DNA from: Leucothrix mucor DSM 2157
Lineage (GTDB): Bacteria > Pseudomonadota > Gammaproteobacteria > Thiotrichales > Thiotrichaceae
Direction: 5' to 3'
DNA: 64,000 bases
Assembly (NCBI RefSeq): GCF_000419525.1
Contig: NZ_ATTE01000001.1
Coordinates: forward strand, 2,216,655-2,280,654
Shown: positions 32,639 to 42,378 of the stretch, piece by piece
How positions within the stretch are numbered: position 1 is the stretch's first letter
Layout of the letters: the number at the start of each line of letters is the position of its first letter
Notes under the pieces: generated by a model
Told to the model about the DNA's origin: nothing
Databases searched by the model: none
Seen by the model: the letters and a program-made list of their open reading frames with translations, nothing else
Made by a program: the position numbers and the translations under genes

Positions 32639-33961
32639 ATGAATAACAAGAAAACCCTGCTTTCTATTGCTTTATCGTCCTGCCTGCTATTTTCAGGCCA
32701 TGCCTCTGCTGATACATCAGTTGGTGCATATGTTGATTATGATGGATGGAGTTTAACAACCATCGATCAGTTCAATGCGGACACGGCTAGAAACGCAACC
32801 AATATCAATATCTTTTCAAGTTTCAGTTCAAACTGGGACAGCCTTTCCGTACAAGCTTCAAACATTGTGTCACGCGACTCTGTGCCACTCATCACTTGGA
32901 TGCCTTACAACAACGCCGCACCAGATTCTAATGTGATAGTAGAGATCGCGTCTGGTCAATGGGATGCTTACATTGACAGCTGGATCGAAGGCTTAACAAA
33001 CTGGCGTAACACGTATCCAGCAGGCACTGAACCATCCATCTTACTGCGTTTTGGCCATGAGTTTAACGGCAATTGGTACCCTTGGGGCAACCAGCCGGAC
33101 GCTTTAAAAACAGCTTGGCGTCATGTGCATCAGCGCTTTGCCGATGCCGGTCTTAACGACGTAGTTGGCTGGGTTTGGTGCGCCAATAATGTCGATGTTG
33201 ATAGCGTTAACGATGTAACCGCTTATTACCCAGGTGACGATGTGGTCGATTGGTTATCCATCGACGGTTATAACTGGGGCAGCAACTACTCATTTAGTCG
33301 CTGGAAGTCTTTTGACGAAACCTTTAGCCAGCAGTACGTAAAAATGGTGACTGCATTCCCCGGTAAGCCAATGATGTTGGCTGAGGTTAGTTCTGCCGAG
33401 CCGCATGATGTTCCAGATCCAACTTGGGGTCAGGATGGTGATGATAGCGATTCGGTACAAAGTAAAGCGGCTTGGATCACTGACATGATGCAGAGCGTTC
33501 AAAACAACTACCCGGCCATCAAGTCCATTGTTTGGTTTAATACCAATAAGGAATTGGACTGGGCACTGAACTTGTCTGGCAATACTGGCTTGAACGAGTA
33601 CAACGACTCAGTTAGCACTGATTACTTTAGTGGCAAGTTACAGATCAAATCTCAGCCTGCAGTTGAGCCAGTTGAAGAGCCGGTCGTTGAGCCTGTTGAG
33701 GAAGAAGTGGTTGTTGAAGCACCTACTACTAAAACCAAAGGAAAGTCAGGCAATAAAAAGAAGACCGACAGCTTACGTATTGCAAGCACTGAGGCCGACA
33801 CTGAAACAGCACCTGTCACAGGTATTGCGAAAGCGATGGCAGTGAGCAAAATGCCGACTGTAGTGGGTGAGCGCTTGTTAGCCAGAGAAGCAGAAGGTTT
33901 ACGCAATATGCCAAAGGCTGAACTCAGCAAATGGCGTTTAGGCCGTGTTTTAGGCGAGTAA
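32639..33961 (+). CDS. Secreted glycoside hydrolase, GH26-like
   Basis: 440 residues from ATG at 32639; GGAG lies 8 nt upstream and a signal peptide follows (MNNKKTLLSIALSSCLLFSG, cleavage near A-S-A). The catalytic domain spans ~25-335 with the acid/base candidate E141 in RFGHEFNGNWYPWG and the nucleophile candidate E249 in MLAEVSS, matching clan GH-A family 26 (mannanases and relatives). A repetitive acidic linker (VEPVEEPVVEPVEEE) and a basic TKTKGKSGNKKK stretch lead to a short tail (KAELSKWRLGRVLGE) of unknown role. It may trim a mannan- or glucan-like exopolysaccharide. Confidence 0.8.
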   Translation: MNNKKTLLSIALSSCLLFSGHASADTSVGAYVDYDGWSLTTIDQFNADTARNATNINIFSSFSSNWDSLSVQASNIVSRDSVPLITWMPYNNAAPDSNVIVEIASGQWDAYIDSWIEGLTNWRNTYPAGTEPSILLRFGHEFNGNWYPWGNQPDALKTAWRHVHQRFADAGLNDVVGWVWCANNVDVDSVNDVTAYYPGDDVVDWLSIDGYNWGSNYSFSRWKSFDETFSQQYVKMVTAFPGKPMMLAEVSSAEPHDVPDPTWGQDGDDSDSVQSKAAWITDMMQSVQNNYPAIKSIVWFNTNKELDWALNLSGNTGLNEYNDSVSTDYFSGKLQIKSQPAVEPVEEPVVEPVEEEVVVEAPTTKTKGKSGNKKKTDSLRIASTEADTETAPVTGIAKAMAVSKMPTVVGERLLAREAEGLRNMPKAELSKWRLGRVLGE

Positions 33962-33996
33962 ATATTTAACGCTTAAAATCAGTAAACGCAACACTC

Positions 33997-34045
33997 GCCC
34001 GCAAGTTTTGAACGATTTAATGTTCAAAGTTTGCGGGCCTTTTTT
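33997..34045 (+). terminator. Rho-independent terminator after the GH26-like gene
   Basis: GCCCGCAAGTTTTGAAC pairs with GTTCAAAGTTTGCGGGC (two internal mismatches) across an 8-nt loop and is followed by CTTTTTT. It ends 35-80 bp after the hydrolase stop codon. Confidence 0.85.
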
Positions 34046-34103
34046 GTGTCTATCAAAATGTTTTAATCACTGCCTTCTTCGATATATTTCCACATACCGC
34101 ACA

Positions 34104-36074
34104 TTACGAGGTGCTGGTCTGGTTGGAAAGGTAGTAAAAACCACAGGCCGGAATCGATAACAAATGCGGTTCCGGCAGCACTAATTGCTCACCGCTTTTA
34201 ACATCATAAATTGCCGTGCCGTGTAAGTAGCCTTGCGCGCGCAGATCATCCAAATTCAGAAAATGATCCTGCTCATCGAAATTGGCAACTACCACAACCG
34301 GTGCCAGTTTGCCTGCGGGGTCATAGCGGGCAAAGCTGAACAGGTGTTGGTTATCATTCCCGAGTAACTCACGATTATTAAAGTCAGCAAACACTTCGGT
34401 GCGCTTGCGCAAAGCAATCAACTCTTGAAGCCCTGAAAAGATTCGTTGCTCCTTAGTGCCGTCAATATGACGTTGTTCCGCGCGCTGCCAATCAATTTTC
34501 GGGCGATGTACCCAACGATTATCCGGCGCTTTTTCAGGCTCGTTTTCATAGCTGTAATCATTGAGCGTTGCGAGCTCGTCGCTGTAGTACAGCAAGGTGA
34601 TTCCGCCATAAGCCATGGTCAGTGCATGCAAGGTGAGAATGCGCTGTAAGGCCAGCTCGGTCGCGCGGCTGTCCTGATAAAGCACGGCTGCTTCAAGCCC
34701 TGCCAGTGATGCTAGCGAGCCTGAAATTCGAGCATCACCGGTCTTTTCATTGGTAGCAAAGGCCAAGCCACGTGAGCTGCTGTGCTCGTGCTGTCCGGTT
34801 AAATATTGCATCAAGTAACGGCGATGATCGTACGGAGTAAGACCTGCTGCAGTGATATCTGCATCCTCAAAGCCCAAACCAATGTCATCATGGCAACGCA
34901 CATAGTTTAACCACGTGGTGCGCTCAGGCTTAGCTGGCAAACTGTGCAACGCCTGATTTAACACCTTCGTATTGCGTGTCGCAACCGCATCCCAAAGCAA
35001 TGCCATAAAGGTAGCATTGTAGGCAATTTCACACTCGCGCCCTGCGACCGGATCTGGACCAAAATATTTAATGATTTCTTTAGGTGCGACGATGGCTTCC
35101 GCAATAAACAACACGCCAGGGCAAACAATTTGCGCGCAATCTTTAAATAATTGCAAAATCAAATGGGCTTCTGGCAAGTTCTGGCAGTCAGTACCCAATT
35201 GCTTCCAGATGAAAGCCGGTGCATCCAAGCGCAGAATATCCGCCCCTTGATTGGCCCAGAACAGGATGATTTCAATCATCTCTCTAAACACATCGGGGTT
35301 ACGGTAGTTCAAATCCCATTGATAGTTATTGAAAACCGTCATCACCCATTGCTGCAGCTCATCATCCCAGGTAAAGCTTCCCGGTGCTGTTTCCGGAAAG
35401 ATCTCTGGCAGTGTTTGTTCAAACTGATCAGGCAGCTGCCGGTCAGGATAGAGGTAATAGTAGTCGCGGTATTTGGGATCACCTTCGCGCGCCTTTTGTG
35501 CCCACTGGTGCTCATCTGAGGTGTGATTAATCACCACATCCAGTGTTAGCAGCATTTCTTTGCTGCGTAGCGTGTCGCTCAGCGTGGTGATGTCGCTTAG
35601 CGTACCAAAGCGTGAGTCCACTTGCCTAAAGTCACTAATGGCATAACCACCGTCATTCGCGCCAGTCGGGGCTTGCATCATGGGCATAATATGCACCATA
35701 TTCACACCCAGCTCATCCAGATAATCAATGCGCTGATTGACGCCTGCCAGCCCGCCAGCAAAGCGGTCGCAATACAGCGCCATACCCACCCAGTTTTGGC
35801 TCAGAAACCAATCAGGGTTTTGCTCGCGCTGCGCATCTTTCTCACGCAACTCAGCAGGCCGCTGTTGATAGCTATTGGCCAGCGCCGCAATTAACTCCGT
35901 CAGTTTTGCTTCAGCGTCCGCTCGATTCCCATACAACTGCTGAAACAATGTATGCATTGAGTAGAAGTTAGCCCCCAGCCGTGAATGAAAGACTTGTGAA
36001 GTGTGATCATCAGACTCAGAATTAACTGAATTCAGGATGCGCTGAAGCAGCGCTTGAGTGTGGGATTCATACAT
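34104..36074 (-). CDS. Amylosucrase-like GH13 enzyme
   Basis: 656 residues, close to the 636 of Neisseria polysaccharea amylosucrase. An N-terminal helical domain (~1-90) precedes the (beta/alpha)8 barrel. Catalytic residues line up closely: nucleophile D284 in DILRLDAPAF, acid/base E326 in FIAEAIVAP, and D396 in NYVRCHDDIGLGF; DVVINHTSDEH and SSRGLAFATN are also typical. The family builds alpha-1,4-glucan from sucrose, releasing fructose. No signal peptide is present. A convincing Shine-Dalgarno sequence is lacking. Sucrose hydrolase activity is the main alternative. Confidence 0.88.
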   Translation of the reverse strand: MYESHTQALLQRILNSVNSESDDHTSQVFHSRLGANFYSMHTLFQQLYGNRADAEAKLTELIAALANSYQQRPAELREKDAQREQNPDWFLSQNWVGMALYCDRFAGGLAGVNQRIDYLDELGVNMVHIMPMMQAPTGANDGGYAISDFRQVDSRFGTLSDITTLSDTLRSKEMLLTLDVVINHTSDEHQWAQKAREGDPKYRDYYYLYPDRQLPDQFEQTLPEIFPETAPGSFTWDDELQQWVMTVFNNYQWDLNYRNPDVFREMIEIILFWANQGADILRLDAPAFIWKQLGTDCQNLPEAHLILQLFKDCAQIVCPGVLFIAEAIVAPKEIIKYFGPDPVAGRECEIAYNATFMALLWDAVATRNTKVLNQALHSLPAKPERTTWLNYVRCHDDIGLGFEDADITAAGLTPYDHRRYLMQYLTGQHEHSSSRGLAFATNEKTGDARISGSLASLAGLEAAVLYQDSRATELALQRILTLHALTMAYGGITLLYYSDELATLNDYSYENEPEKAPDNRWVHRPKIDWQRAEQRHIDGTKEQRIFSGLQELIALRKRTEVFADFNNRELLGNDNQHLFSFARYDPAGKLAPVVVVANFDEQDHFLNLDDLRAQGYLHGTAIYDVKSGEQLVLPEPHLLSIPACGFYYLSNQTSTS

Positions 36075-36259
36075 AATTTTATAATATTTTATTTACTGCA
36101 AACGTTTTGGATATAGATTCTACGCGGGTCTAGCTTAACACAGCAAGTATTTGAGAAAATATTCTGATAAATTAGGCCAATCCACTAAAAAGGTGCCCGC
36201 AATCGAAATAAAGTGTGGCGGGTAGCACGATTGTTTACTTCTAATGACAGGAAAAACGG

Positions 36260-36862
36260 ATGAACTTTGATCAATACAAATCACTGCTGGCGACCGATAT
36301 TTCAGATGCTCAGTCGGCTGGGCAGGCCATGGATATCGGCATTAAGTCGTTACTACCCCAGGCACCTCAGATTATGGGGCCAGCGTTTACCGTTAAATGT
36401 ACCAACCGCAGCAACACCTATCTGCACGATGCCATTTACCGTGCACCAGCGGGCTCTATTATCGTGGCTGAAACCGATGCGAATGATTACGCAGTAGCCG
36501 GTGGGAATGTTTGTGCCGTGGCTCAGCAAAATGGCATCGCAGGTTTTGTGATTGATGGCGTGATTCGAGATGTGGGTGAATTAAAGTCTTTAAACTTTCC
36601 GGTATTTGCGCGCGGTGTCTTCCCTAAGCCCGGCGGCAAATCAAATGATGGCGCCTCGCAAGTTGAGATCACTTGTGGTGGCGTCACGGTAAATACCGGC
36701 GATTGGATCGTCGCGGATGAAGAAGGCATTGTCGTCATCCCTAAAGCGGAGATTGAGGAAACCTTAAAAACAGCATTATCCAAGCAGCAAAAAGCCGAAG
36801 CGCAGTCGCTAGCTGACTGGAGAGAAAACCATGAAAAGACAATCAAGGGGATCTTAAGTTAG
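36260..36862 (+). CDS. RraA-like protein (HMG/CHA aldolase family)
   Basis: 200 residues. The RraA/4-hydroxy-4-methyl-2-oxoglutarate aldolase fold is shown by GPAFTVKCTNRSN, VAVAGGNVCAVAQQNG-like AGGNVCAVAQQNGIAGFVID, GVIRDVGELKSLNFPVFARG and ADEEGIVVIPK. The arginine and aspartate of G-V-I-R-D are the metal/substrate residues of the aldolases. AGGA precedes the ATG by 9 nt. Neighbours do not reveal a pathway; it may split a 2-keto acid to pyruvate. The RNase E inhibitor role of RraA proper is less likely at this divergence. Confidence 0.75.
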   Translation: MNFDQYKSLLATDISDAQSAGQAMDIGIKSLLPQAPQIMGPAFTVKCTNRSNTYLHDAIYRAPAGSIIVAETDANDYAVAGGNVCAVAQQNGIAGFVIDGVIRDVGELKSLNFPVFARGVFPKPGGKSNDGASQVEITCGGVTVNTGDWIVADEEGIVVIPKAEIEETLKTALSKQQKAEAQSLADWRENHEKTIKGILS

Positions 36863-36941
36863 GTCATTTTCATACACCATATAGTGACCATTAAGACAGC
36901 AAGGTAGTTACATAAGTCCTGTAGTGTGTAAGAATGGCTCC

Positions 36942-36960
36942 CCGCTGAAATAGCGGCTTT
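36942..36960 (+). terminator. Weak terminator-like hairpin after the RraA-like gene
   Basis: CCGCT, 5-nt loop, AGCGG followed by CTTTT. The short stem and T-run make it a weak candidate, 80 bp after the stop codon. Confidence 0.4.
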
Positions 36961-37075
36961 TGCATCCTGTGTCGCGCAGGTGATCATTCAGCCGCTAGTT
37001 TCATATAAAAACCGTACCACAAGAATGAACCTGCTAACCCAGCGAGGGGTATATTAAGCAGGCGCGTTGTGGTGT

Positions 37076-37113
37076 CGACTCCTATATCAATCCACTAAAC
37101 TAAATAGGAGTCG
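37076..37113 (+). promoter_or_regulatory. 10-bp inverted repeat upstream of the outer-membrane protein gene
   Basis: CGACTCCTAT and ATAGGAGTCG are perfectly complementary across an 18-nt loop, ending 34 bp before the start codon. It could be an operator or a 5'-leader hairpin. The right arm contains AGGAG, but the gene's own AAGGAA ribosome site lies downstream. Confidence 0.45.
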
Positions 37114-37146
37114 GGAGAACCATAAAAATACTGAAGGAATCTACCG

Positions 37147-37929
37147 ATGAAATCCCGCCATCACACGCTCACCAGCGCCCTTATTTTGTCCAGTCTGATA
37201 CCTGGCCTACTTATTTCACAGGCCGCCTTGGCTAACGATCAAAACCGCTTTGAATTTAAGAAAACCGGCATTGCCCTATCCGTCTATTCGCAAAAGCAAG
37301 ACTACAAACTGAACTCACTGTCATTTGATAATCCGGCACTGGCTCCATTGGCCGCGGCTAAAGATCAGGTGGTGGTTAAAAGCGATGTTAAAGCCACGAC
37401 GCTAAAGTTGGACTACCAAATCCTGCCTAGCCTAAACGTGTTTGGTTCTGTCGTCAGAACACGTGGTGATGCGCTGGTTAAGCTATCAAATATCCCACTC
37501 CAGACAGGCCCATTACCCGATATGACGCTGGATGTCGGTGGCACGATTTACCACCTTGGCGGCACTGCAATCGCGCGCCATAAGGACTACTTTGCCACCC
37601 TGAGCTATATCCATTCGATCACTAAACTGGAATCCAGCTCAGAAGATGGCAAGGCCAACACCTGGATACCGAGCATTGGGAAGAAAACCAAGCTGGGTGC
37701 ATTTAGTTTAGGTGTTATCTATCAAGAAGCGGAAGGTGGCCTCACGGGTACCTACGATGTTCCGCAATTGGGTGGTCCGGTTAAGGTCACGGTAGAAGCT
37801 GAAAACTCGCATAAACTAAGCTACAGCGCAGGCTATTTCGTGCCAGTGGCAAAAAACACTTTTTTCCGTGCGAATGTGGAATTTGGTGACCGTGAAGGTA
37901 TGAATCTGGAGCTCAACCACCGCTTTTAA
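37147..37929 (+). CDS. Predicted outer-membrane beta-barrel protein
   Basis: 260 residues with a signal peptide (~1-29, cleavage after A-L-A) and alternating amphipathic strands ending in a terminal phenylalanine (GMNLELNHRF), the sorting signal of outer-membrane barrels. Strand-like stretches include ATTLKLDYQILPSLNVFGSV, YFATLSYIHSIT, AFSLGVIYQEA and FFRANVEFGD, giving perhaps 8-10 strands. AAGGAA lies 7 nt before the ATG. I recognise no specific family; it may be a small porin or structural barrel. Confidence 0.7.
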   Translation: MKSRHHTLTSALILSSLIPGLLISQAALANDQNRFEFKKTGIALSVYSQKQDYKLNSLSFDNPALAPLAAAKDQVVVKSDVKATTLKLDYQILPSLNVFGSVVRTRGDALVKLSNIPLQTGPLPDMTLDVGGTIYHLGGTAIARHKDYFATLSYIHSITKLESSSEDGKANTWIPSIGKKTKLGAFSLGVIYQEAEGGLTGTYDVPQLGGPVKVTVEAENSHKLSYSAGYFVPVAKNTFFRANVEFGDREGMNLELNHRF

Positions 37930-37963
37930 GTTTCTCAACGCTTGATGATTAGCAAGGACGCTA

Positions 37964-40294
37964 TCATCCAGTTTGCTTTAACAACTTCTGAATCAGGGCA
38001 TACAGTTCTTCGTACTCAAACGGCTTAGATAGCACCTCATTCATTCCTGCCTCCCGACTCTCTTTAATCACTCGTTCTTTCAAGTGTGCCGTCAGTGCAA
38101 TAATCGGCAGATCAGGGTTTTTCCCATGCTCACGTAACCAGCGAGCCACTTGGTAACCGTCGACCTCGGGCATACTAATATCCAATAGCATCAGATCAAA
38201 GTCGTGCTGTTGAAGCTGAAGGATCGCCTCCTCACCACCGGGCGCAAACTCAACCGCATCAATCCCCATATTATTGAGCATTTCACCGCCGACAAAGCAG
38301 TTAATCTCCGAATCATCCACCAGCAGTACCCGCAAGCCTTTGGGTAAGGATAGTGAGGTCACGGCTGACTCGTCGATCTCCTCGCTATTGATCACACTAC
38401 GCTGTAAATGCAGGGAAAATGAGAACTGACTGCCCTCACCTAATTGACTGCTAACTGTCAAATTACCGCCCATGGCTTCCACTATGCCCTTACTAATCGC
38501 CAGCCCTAAACCGACGCCACTTTGAGGAAAACTCCCTTCATGATTTAATTGCGAGAATGGCTCAAACAGGCTGTCTAACTCGACCTTTGTAATACCCGGA
38601 CCCGTATCGATCACATCAAAGTGGCAGCTATAGCTCCCGTCAATCAGAGATTTGATGTCAACACTCAGCGTCACCACTCCAAAGCGCGTGTATTTAATAG
38701 CATTACTCAACAGATTAATCAGTACTTGAGATAAACGAACCCGATCACCCAAGACTGTAATCTCAGGTTTAGCGCCGCTAAAGACCAGTTCCAACTCCAA
38801 ACCTTTCTGAATGGCCGACTGCTTCATCAGCCCGACAACCGAATTCACCGCGATATCTAATCGAAAGGCTTGTTGATCGAGATCGAAAGAACGGCTATTT
38901 ACTTTGGCAAAATCTAACACGCTGCCAACTAATTGCAGTTGGTGTTGCGCCGCGCTATTAAGTTGGTCGATATAAGCTGATTGTTTGTTATCAAGCTTAC
39001 CCAGTCGCAATAAACCGCCCAGCCCGATAATGGCATGCAGCGGCGTTCGTAGCTCATGGCTCATATTGGCTAGGAACTCATCTTTAGCCTGATGCTTTGC
39101 CTCTGTCTTAAGCACCTCGGTACGCATGATGCGCACACGCTCTGCCTGCAACCAAGTCATTGGCAAGATCAGGATCAGCTCCGAAAAGAACAGACTCAGC
39201 TCAACCGTGGTATGCCATTGCTCAGGGCGAAACAGAATTAACCACCAATTAGTACTCTGCGCCGAAATCGATGCCACATGAATTAAAAAGTAATACAGGG
39301 CAATTCGGCTGCCCTTGAGCATGATGTAAAAACTACAGCATGAGACCGCAAAGAAGAGCACGGTTCCCAGATACATTTGAACGACGGTACCACCGGGGAT
39401 TAAGCCCACCACGGCAATTAAACCAACACTCAGCACTGTTAAAAACTGAAATAATCGGCTCCAGGTTCGCGAGTATTTGGGGATATCCAGCATGTTATGC
39501 GCAAACCAAAAGGCGCTGGCAATACCTAAAAAAGTAGGCGCGGTATAGAAGTAGCCTGCAGTGCCACCGACTAACTCTGGCCAATGAAACACCGGATTTA
39601 CCCGATGAATACTGATCACCATCATAATGATATGAAACGCCAGAATCAGGTAACTGCTTTCCCTCAGGCTTAAATACATCAGCAGCTGAAATGCCGCCAG
39701 CATTAGCAATGAACTGTACAGCGCACTAAGCAACCAGTAACTGGCAATAGAGTTGTCTAGAAATTCCTGCTCAGTGAGAAACTTAATCGGTACATCCACC
39801 ACCGCATCGCCATTACTCACCCGCATATAGACTTGCAGCGGCGTATTCTCCGGTAAGGATAAGCGCCACGCCCGACGCCGGTAATCTTCGACAGGGGCAG
39901 CATAAGTTTGAGTGACAGCGTTCAGATCACTCGGGATGGAATTGCCTTCAGGGAAAATGTATAAATCAAACTGGTCGGATAAATTGGCATCGATCAACAA
40001 ATACCAATCTAATTCAGATTGATTGACCAGATTAAATCGCAGCCACCAGATGGAGCGGCTACGGCCAAAATTTAGTCTATTGCTTTGATTGCGCTGAAAA
40101 CGTTCAGCAGTGCTAGCCGAAAATACTTGTTCGGGAGTGAGTTCACCGGTGGTATCTTCCAGAAAAGCAACGGATGAGGTAGCCATTACCGTTTGCGACT
40201 GCATGCCTAAGGTAACCGGATCATTTTTCGCGAATGCGTGATCGGCCAAACAGCACAGGAGTAGCACTCTCAGCCACAGCCACATTAAATCCAC
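37964..40294 (-). CDS. Hybrid sensor histidine kinase (7TMR-DISM sensor, HisKA, HATPase, REC)
   Basis: 776 residues. A signal-like start leads to a 7TMR-DISM extracellular domain (~35-170), seven membrane helices (~185-385), HisKA with phospho-acceptor His near 412 in ANMSHELRTPLHAII, and HATPase with NLLSNAIKYT, DTGPGI and GVGLGLAI. A receiver domain follows with the LLVDD acidic pair and Asp near 705 in LLLDISMPE. Start is GTG at 40294; an ATG three codons in is an alternative. The kinase has no Hpt domain, but a free Hpt protein is encoded divergently 172 bp away, so a phosphorelay is likely. The DISM ligand may be a carbohydrate or other small molecule. Confidence 0.88.
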   Translation of the reverse strand: MDLMWLWLRVLLLCCLADHAFAKNDPVTLGMQSQTVMATSSVAFLEDTTGELTPEQVFSASTAERFQRNQSNRLNFGRSRSIWWLRFNLVNQSELDWYLLIDANLSDQFDLYIFPEGNSIPSDLNAVTQTYAAPVEDYRRRAWRLSLPENTPLQVYMRVSNGDAVVDVPIKFLTEQEFLDNSIASYWLLSALYSSLLMLAAFQLLMYLSLRESSYLILAFHIIMMVISIHRVNPVFHWPELVGGTAGYFYTAPTFLGIASAFWFAHNMLDIPKYSRTWSRLFQFLTVLSVGLIAVVGLIPGGTVVQMYLGTVLFFAVSCCSFYIMLKGSRIALYYFLIHVASISAQSTNWWLILFRPEQWHTTVELSLFFSELILILPMTWLQAERVRIMRTEVLKTEAKHQAKDEFLANMSHELRTPLHAIIGLGGLLRLGKLDNKQSAYIDQLNSAAQHQLQLVGSVLDFAKVNSRSFDLDQQAFRLDIAVNSVVGLMKQSAIQKGLELELVFSGAKPEITVLGDRVRLSQVLINLLSNAIKYTRFGVVTLSVDIKSLIDGSYSCHFDVIDTGPGITKVELDSLFEPFSQLNHEGSFPQSGVGLGLAISKGIVEAMGGNLTVSSQLGEGSQFSFSLHLQRSVINSEEIDESAVTSLSLPKGLRVLLVDDSEINCFVGGEMLNNMGIDAVEFAPGGEEAILQLQQHDFDLMLLDISMPEVDGYQVARWLREHGKNPDLPIIALTAHLKERVIKESREAGMNEVLSKPFEYEELYALIQKLLKQTG

Positions 40295-40466
40295 AGTGCC
40301 CCTAAATTATAGATTCTCATTATTTTAAGTGTAGCCGAGGCCCTAAATAGAGTAAATCTGAACTGTACTAAAGCCACTCACATGATTATAAATTAATCGA
40401 AACAAACAGTATTTATACATTTTACCTTGAGCAATTATCCGGCATAATAGAGATTCCCCCATTAAA

Positions 40467-40802
40467 ATGACTAAAATGATGAAAAATCAATCAAGTAATT
40501 TAGCTGGTAAGATCAGACCCGACCGCATGGCTATGTTTATGCGCAAAGCCTACGGAGAGCTCAGTTTCGATTACGAGAAGCTGGATAGGTTACTTCAGGA
40601 TGAGTGTTGGCCCGAAGCCTCAAAGCTGGCGCACAAGCTCAAATCAGTAGTCGTACTCGTCGATCTAAATGGTCTTTTACCGCCCTTGCGCACGATCGAA
40701 GCCATTGAGCTTGCAGAAATCAGCAGTTCAGATTTTCAGAGCAACTTTAGAAACCAGTACCGTGAAAGCCTGCAACAATTCAGACAAAGCATCGGCGAAT
40801 GA
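40467..40802 (+). CDS. Stand-alone Hpt (histidine phosphotransfer) protein
   Basis: 111 residues, helical. EASKLAHKLKSVVVLVDLNG contains the Hpt motif A-H-x-L-K-S with the phosphorylatable histidine near residue 57. It is divergent from the hybrid kinase that lacks this domain, so it would carry phosphate from that kinase's receiver to a response regulator not in this window. Several nearby ATGs (40467, 40476, 40479) make the exact start uncertain. Confidence 0.72.
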   Translation: MTKMMKNQSSNLAGKIRPDRMAMFMRKAYGELSFDYEKLDRLLQDECWPEASKLAHKLKSVVVLVDLNGLLPPLRTIEAIELAEISSSDFQSNFRNQYRESLQQFRQSIGE

Positions 40803-40921
40803 TCCCCCCACCAAAGTTTTTGCTAAAATCTTACGATAAATTTGACAAAATAAATAAACCGCATAGTTTTCCTATATTTGCTATTATCCGCCTTTAATTC
40901 AGAATTATCGCAAGTACCTCT

Positions 40922-42349
40922 ATGAGACCCGTAATCGCACTCGTTGGCCGGCCAAATGTTGGCAAATCTACTCTTTTTAATCGCATCACCAAATCACGGG
41001 ATGCACTGGTTGCAGACTTTCCAGGTTTAACCCGCGACCGTAAGTATGGCGCTGGTTTTGTAGGCATTAGCGAGCGCGAATATCTGGTGATCGACACCGG
41101 CGGCTTAAGTGGCGACGATGTCGGCATCGACGAGTACATGGCGAAACAAACGTGGATGGCGGTTGATGAAGCCAATATCGTGCTGTTTTTGGTAGATGGC
41201 CGCCAAGGCTTGACCCCAGCCGATGAGTTGGTGGCAAATCGCTTGCGTCGCGCAGGTAAAGCGGTTTATCTCGCGATCAACAAGACAGATTCCGTTGATC
41301 CTGATCAGGCGCGTGCAGAGTTTTTCAGCATGGGCTTTGAAGGTATGTTTGCAATTGCGGCCAGTCAAGGCCGTGGTGTTACGCAGATGATTGATCAGAT
41401 TCTGGCTGACTTTCCAGAAACGGATGATGAAGAGGTGCCTGATGAGAATGACGATAGCATCCGCATCGCCTTCATTGGTCGCCCTAACGTGGGTAAATCA
41501 ACACTAATCAATCGTATTTTGGGTGAAGAGCGCGTTATCGCCTTTGACCAGCCGGGTACGACTCGCGACAGTATTTTCATTCCGTTTGAACGTGATGAAC
41601 AACGCTATACCCTGATTGATACAGCGGGTATTCGTCGTCGCGGTAAGGTGAATGAAGCGGTTGAGAAGTTCAGTGTCGTTAAAACACTGCAAGCCATTGA
41701 AGCGGCTCACGTCGTTATTATGGTAATCGACGCTCAAGATACCATTACTGATCAGGATGCGCATTTGTTAGGTCTGATTCTGGACTCTGGTCGCGCACTG
41801 GTTGTGGCCATTAACAAATGGGATGGACTGGATGCCTACGAACGCGAGCAGATTCAGAACAAGCTGGAACTTAAGCTGCCATTTATTGATTTTGCGGAAA
41901 AGCACTTTATCTCAGCATTGCATGGTACCGGTGTTGGTCATCTGTACAAATCAGTATTGGACGCCCATGCCTCCTCCATGATTAAGGTGGCGACTCCTCG
42001 TCTGACACGGATGCTAGAGACCGCGTTGACGGAGCATCAGCCACCGCTGGTAAATGGTTTCCGTATCAAGCTGCGTTATGCGCACCAAGGTGGGAATAAT
42101 CCCTTTATCGTGGTGATCCACGGTAATCAGGTGAATAAAATCCCACCAAGCTATAAACGCTACCTGATGAATTATTTCCGCATTACGCTGAAGCTGAAAG
42201 GAACACAGGTTCGGGTTGAGTTCCGTGGAAATGAGAACCCATTCGGCGATAAAGTTAAAAAACGTGCGTCGCTGTCTCCAAGCCAGCAGTACCGTTTGGA
42301 CAAGAAAACGCCAGATTATAAGAAGACGAAAAAACCCAAAAAGGATTAA
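40922..42349 (+). CDS. der: Ribosome assembly GTPase Der (EngA)
   Basis: 475 residues with the two tandem GTPase domains unique to Der: G1 motifs [14 protein letters not shown] at the start and [14 protein letters not shown] near 186, G3 DTGG and DTAG, and G4 NKTD and NKWD. The C-terminal KH-like domain (from ~365) and a basic tail ([11 protein letters not shown]) contact rRNA. It acts in 50S subunit maturation. It is upstream of a secreted GH-like gene rather than the usual bam/his neighbours. Confidence 0.97.
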   Translation: MRPVIALVGRPNVGKSTLFNRITKSRDALVADFPGLTRDRKYGAGFVGISEREYLVIDTGGLSGDDVGIDEYMAKQTWMAVDEANIVLFLVDGRQGLTPADELVANRLRRAGKAVYLAINKTDSVDPDQARAEFFSMGFEGMFAIAASQGRGVTQMIDQILADFPETDDEEVPDENDDSIRIAFIGRPNVGKSTLINRILGEERVIAFDQPGTTRDSIFIPFERDEQRYTLIDTAGIRRRGKVNEAVEKFSVVKTLQAIEAAHVVIMVIDAQDTITDQDAHLLGLILDSGRALVVAINKWDGLDAYEREQIQNKLELKLPFIDFAEKHFISALHGTGVGHLYKSVLDAHASSMIKVATPRLTRMLETALTEHQPPLVNGFRIKLRYAHQGGNNPFIVVIHGNQVNKIPPSYKRYLMNYFRITLKLKGTQVRVEFRGNENPFGDKVKKRASLSPSQQYRLDKKTPDYKKTKKPKKD

Positions 42350-42378
42350 TAAAATAACCGATACACGGAGGTATAAGC

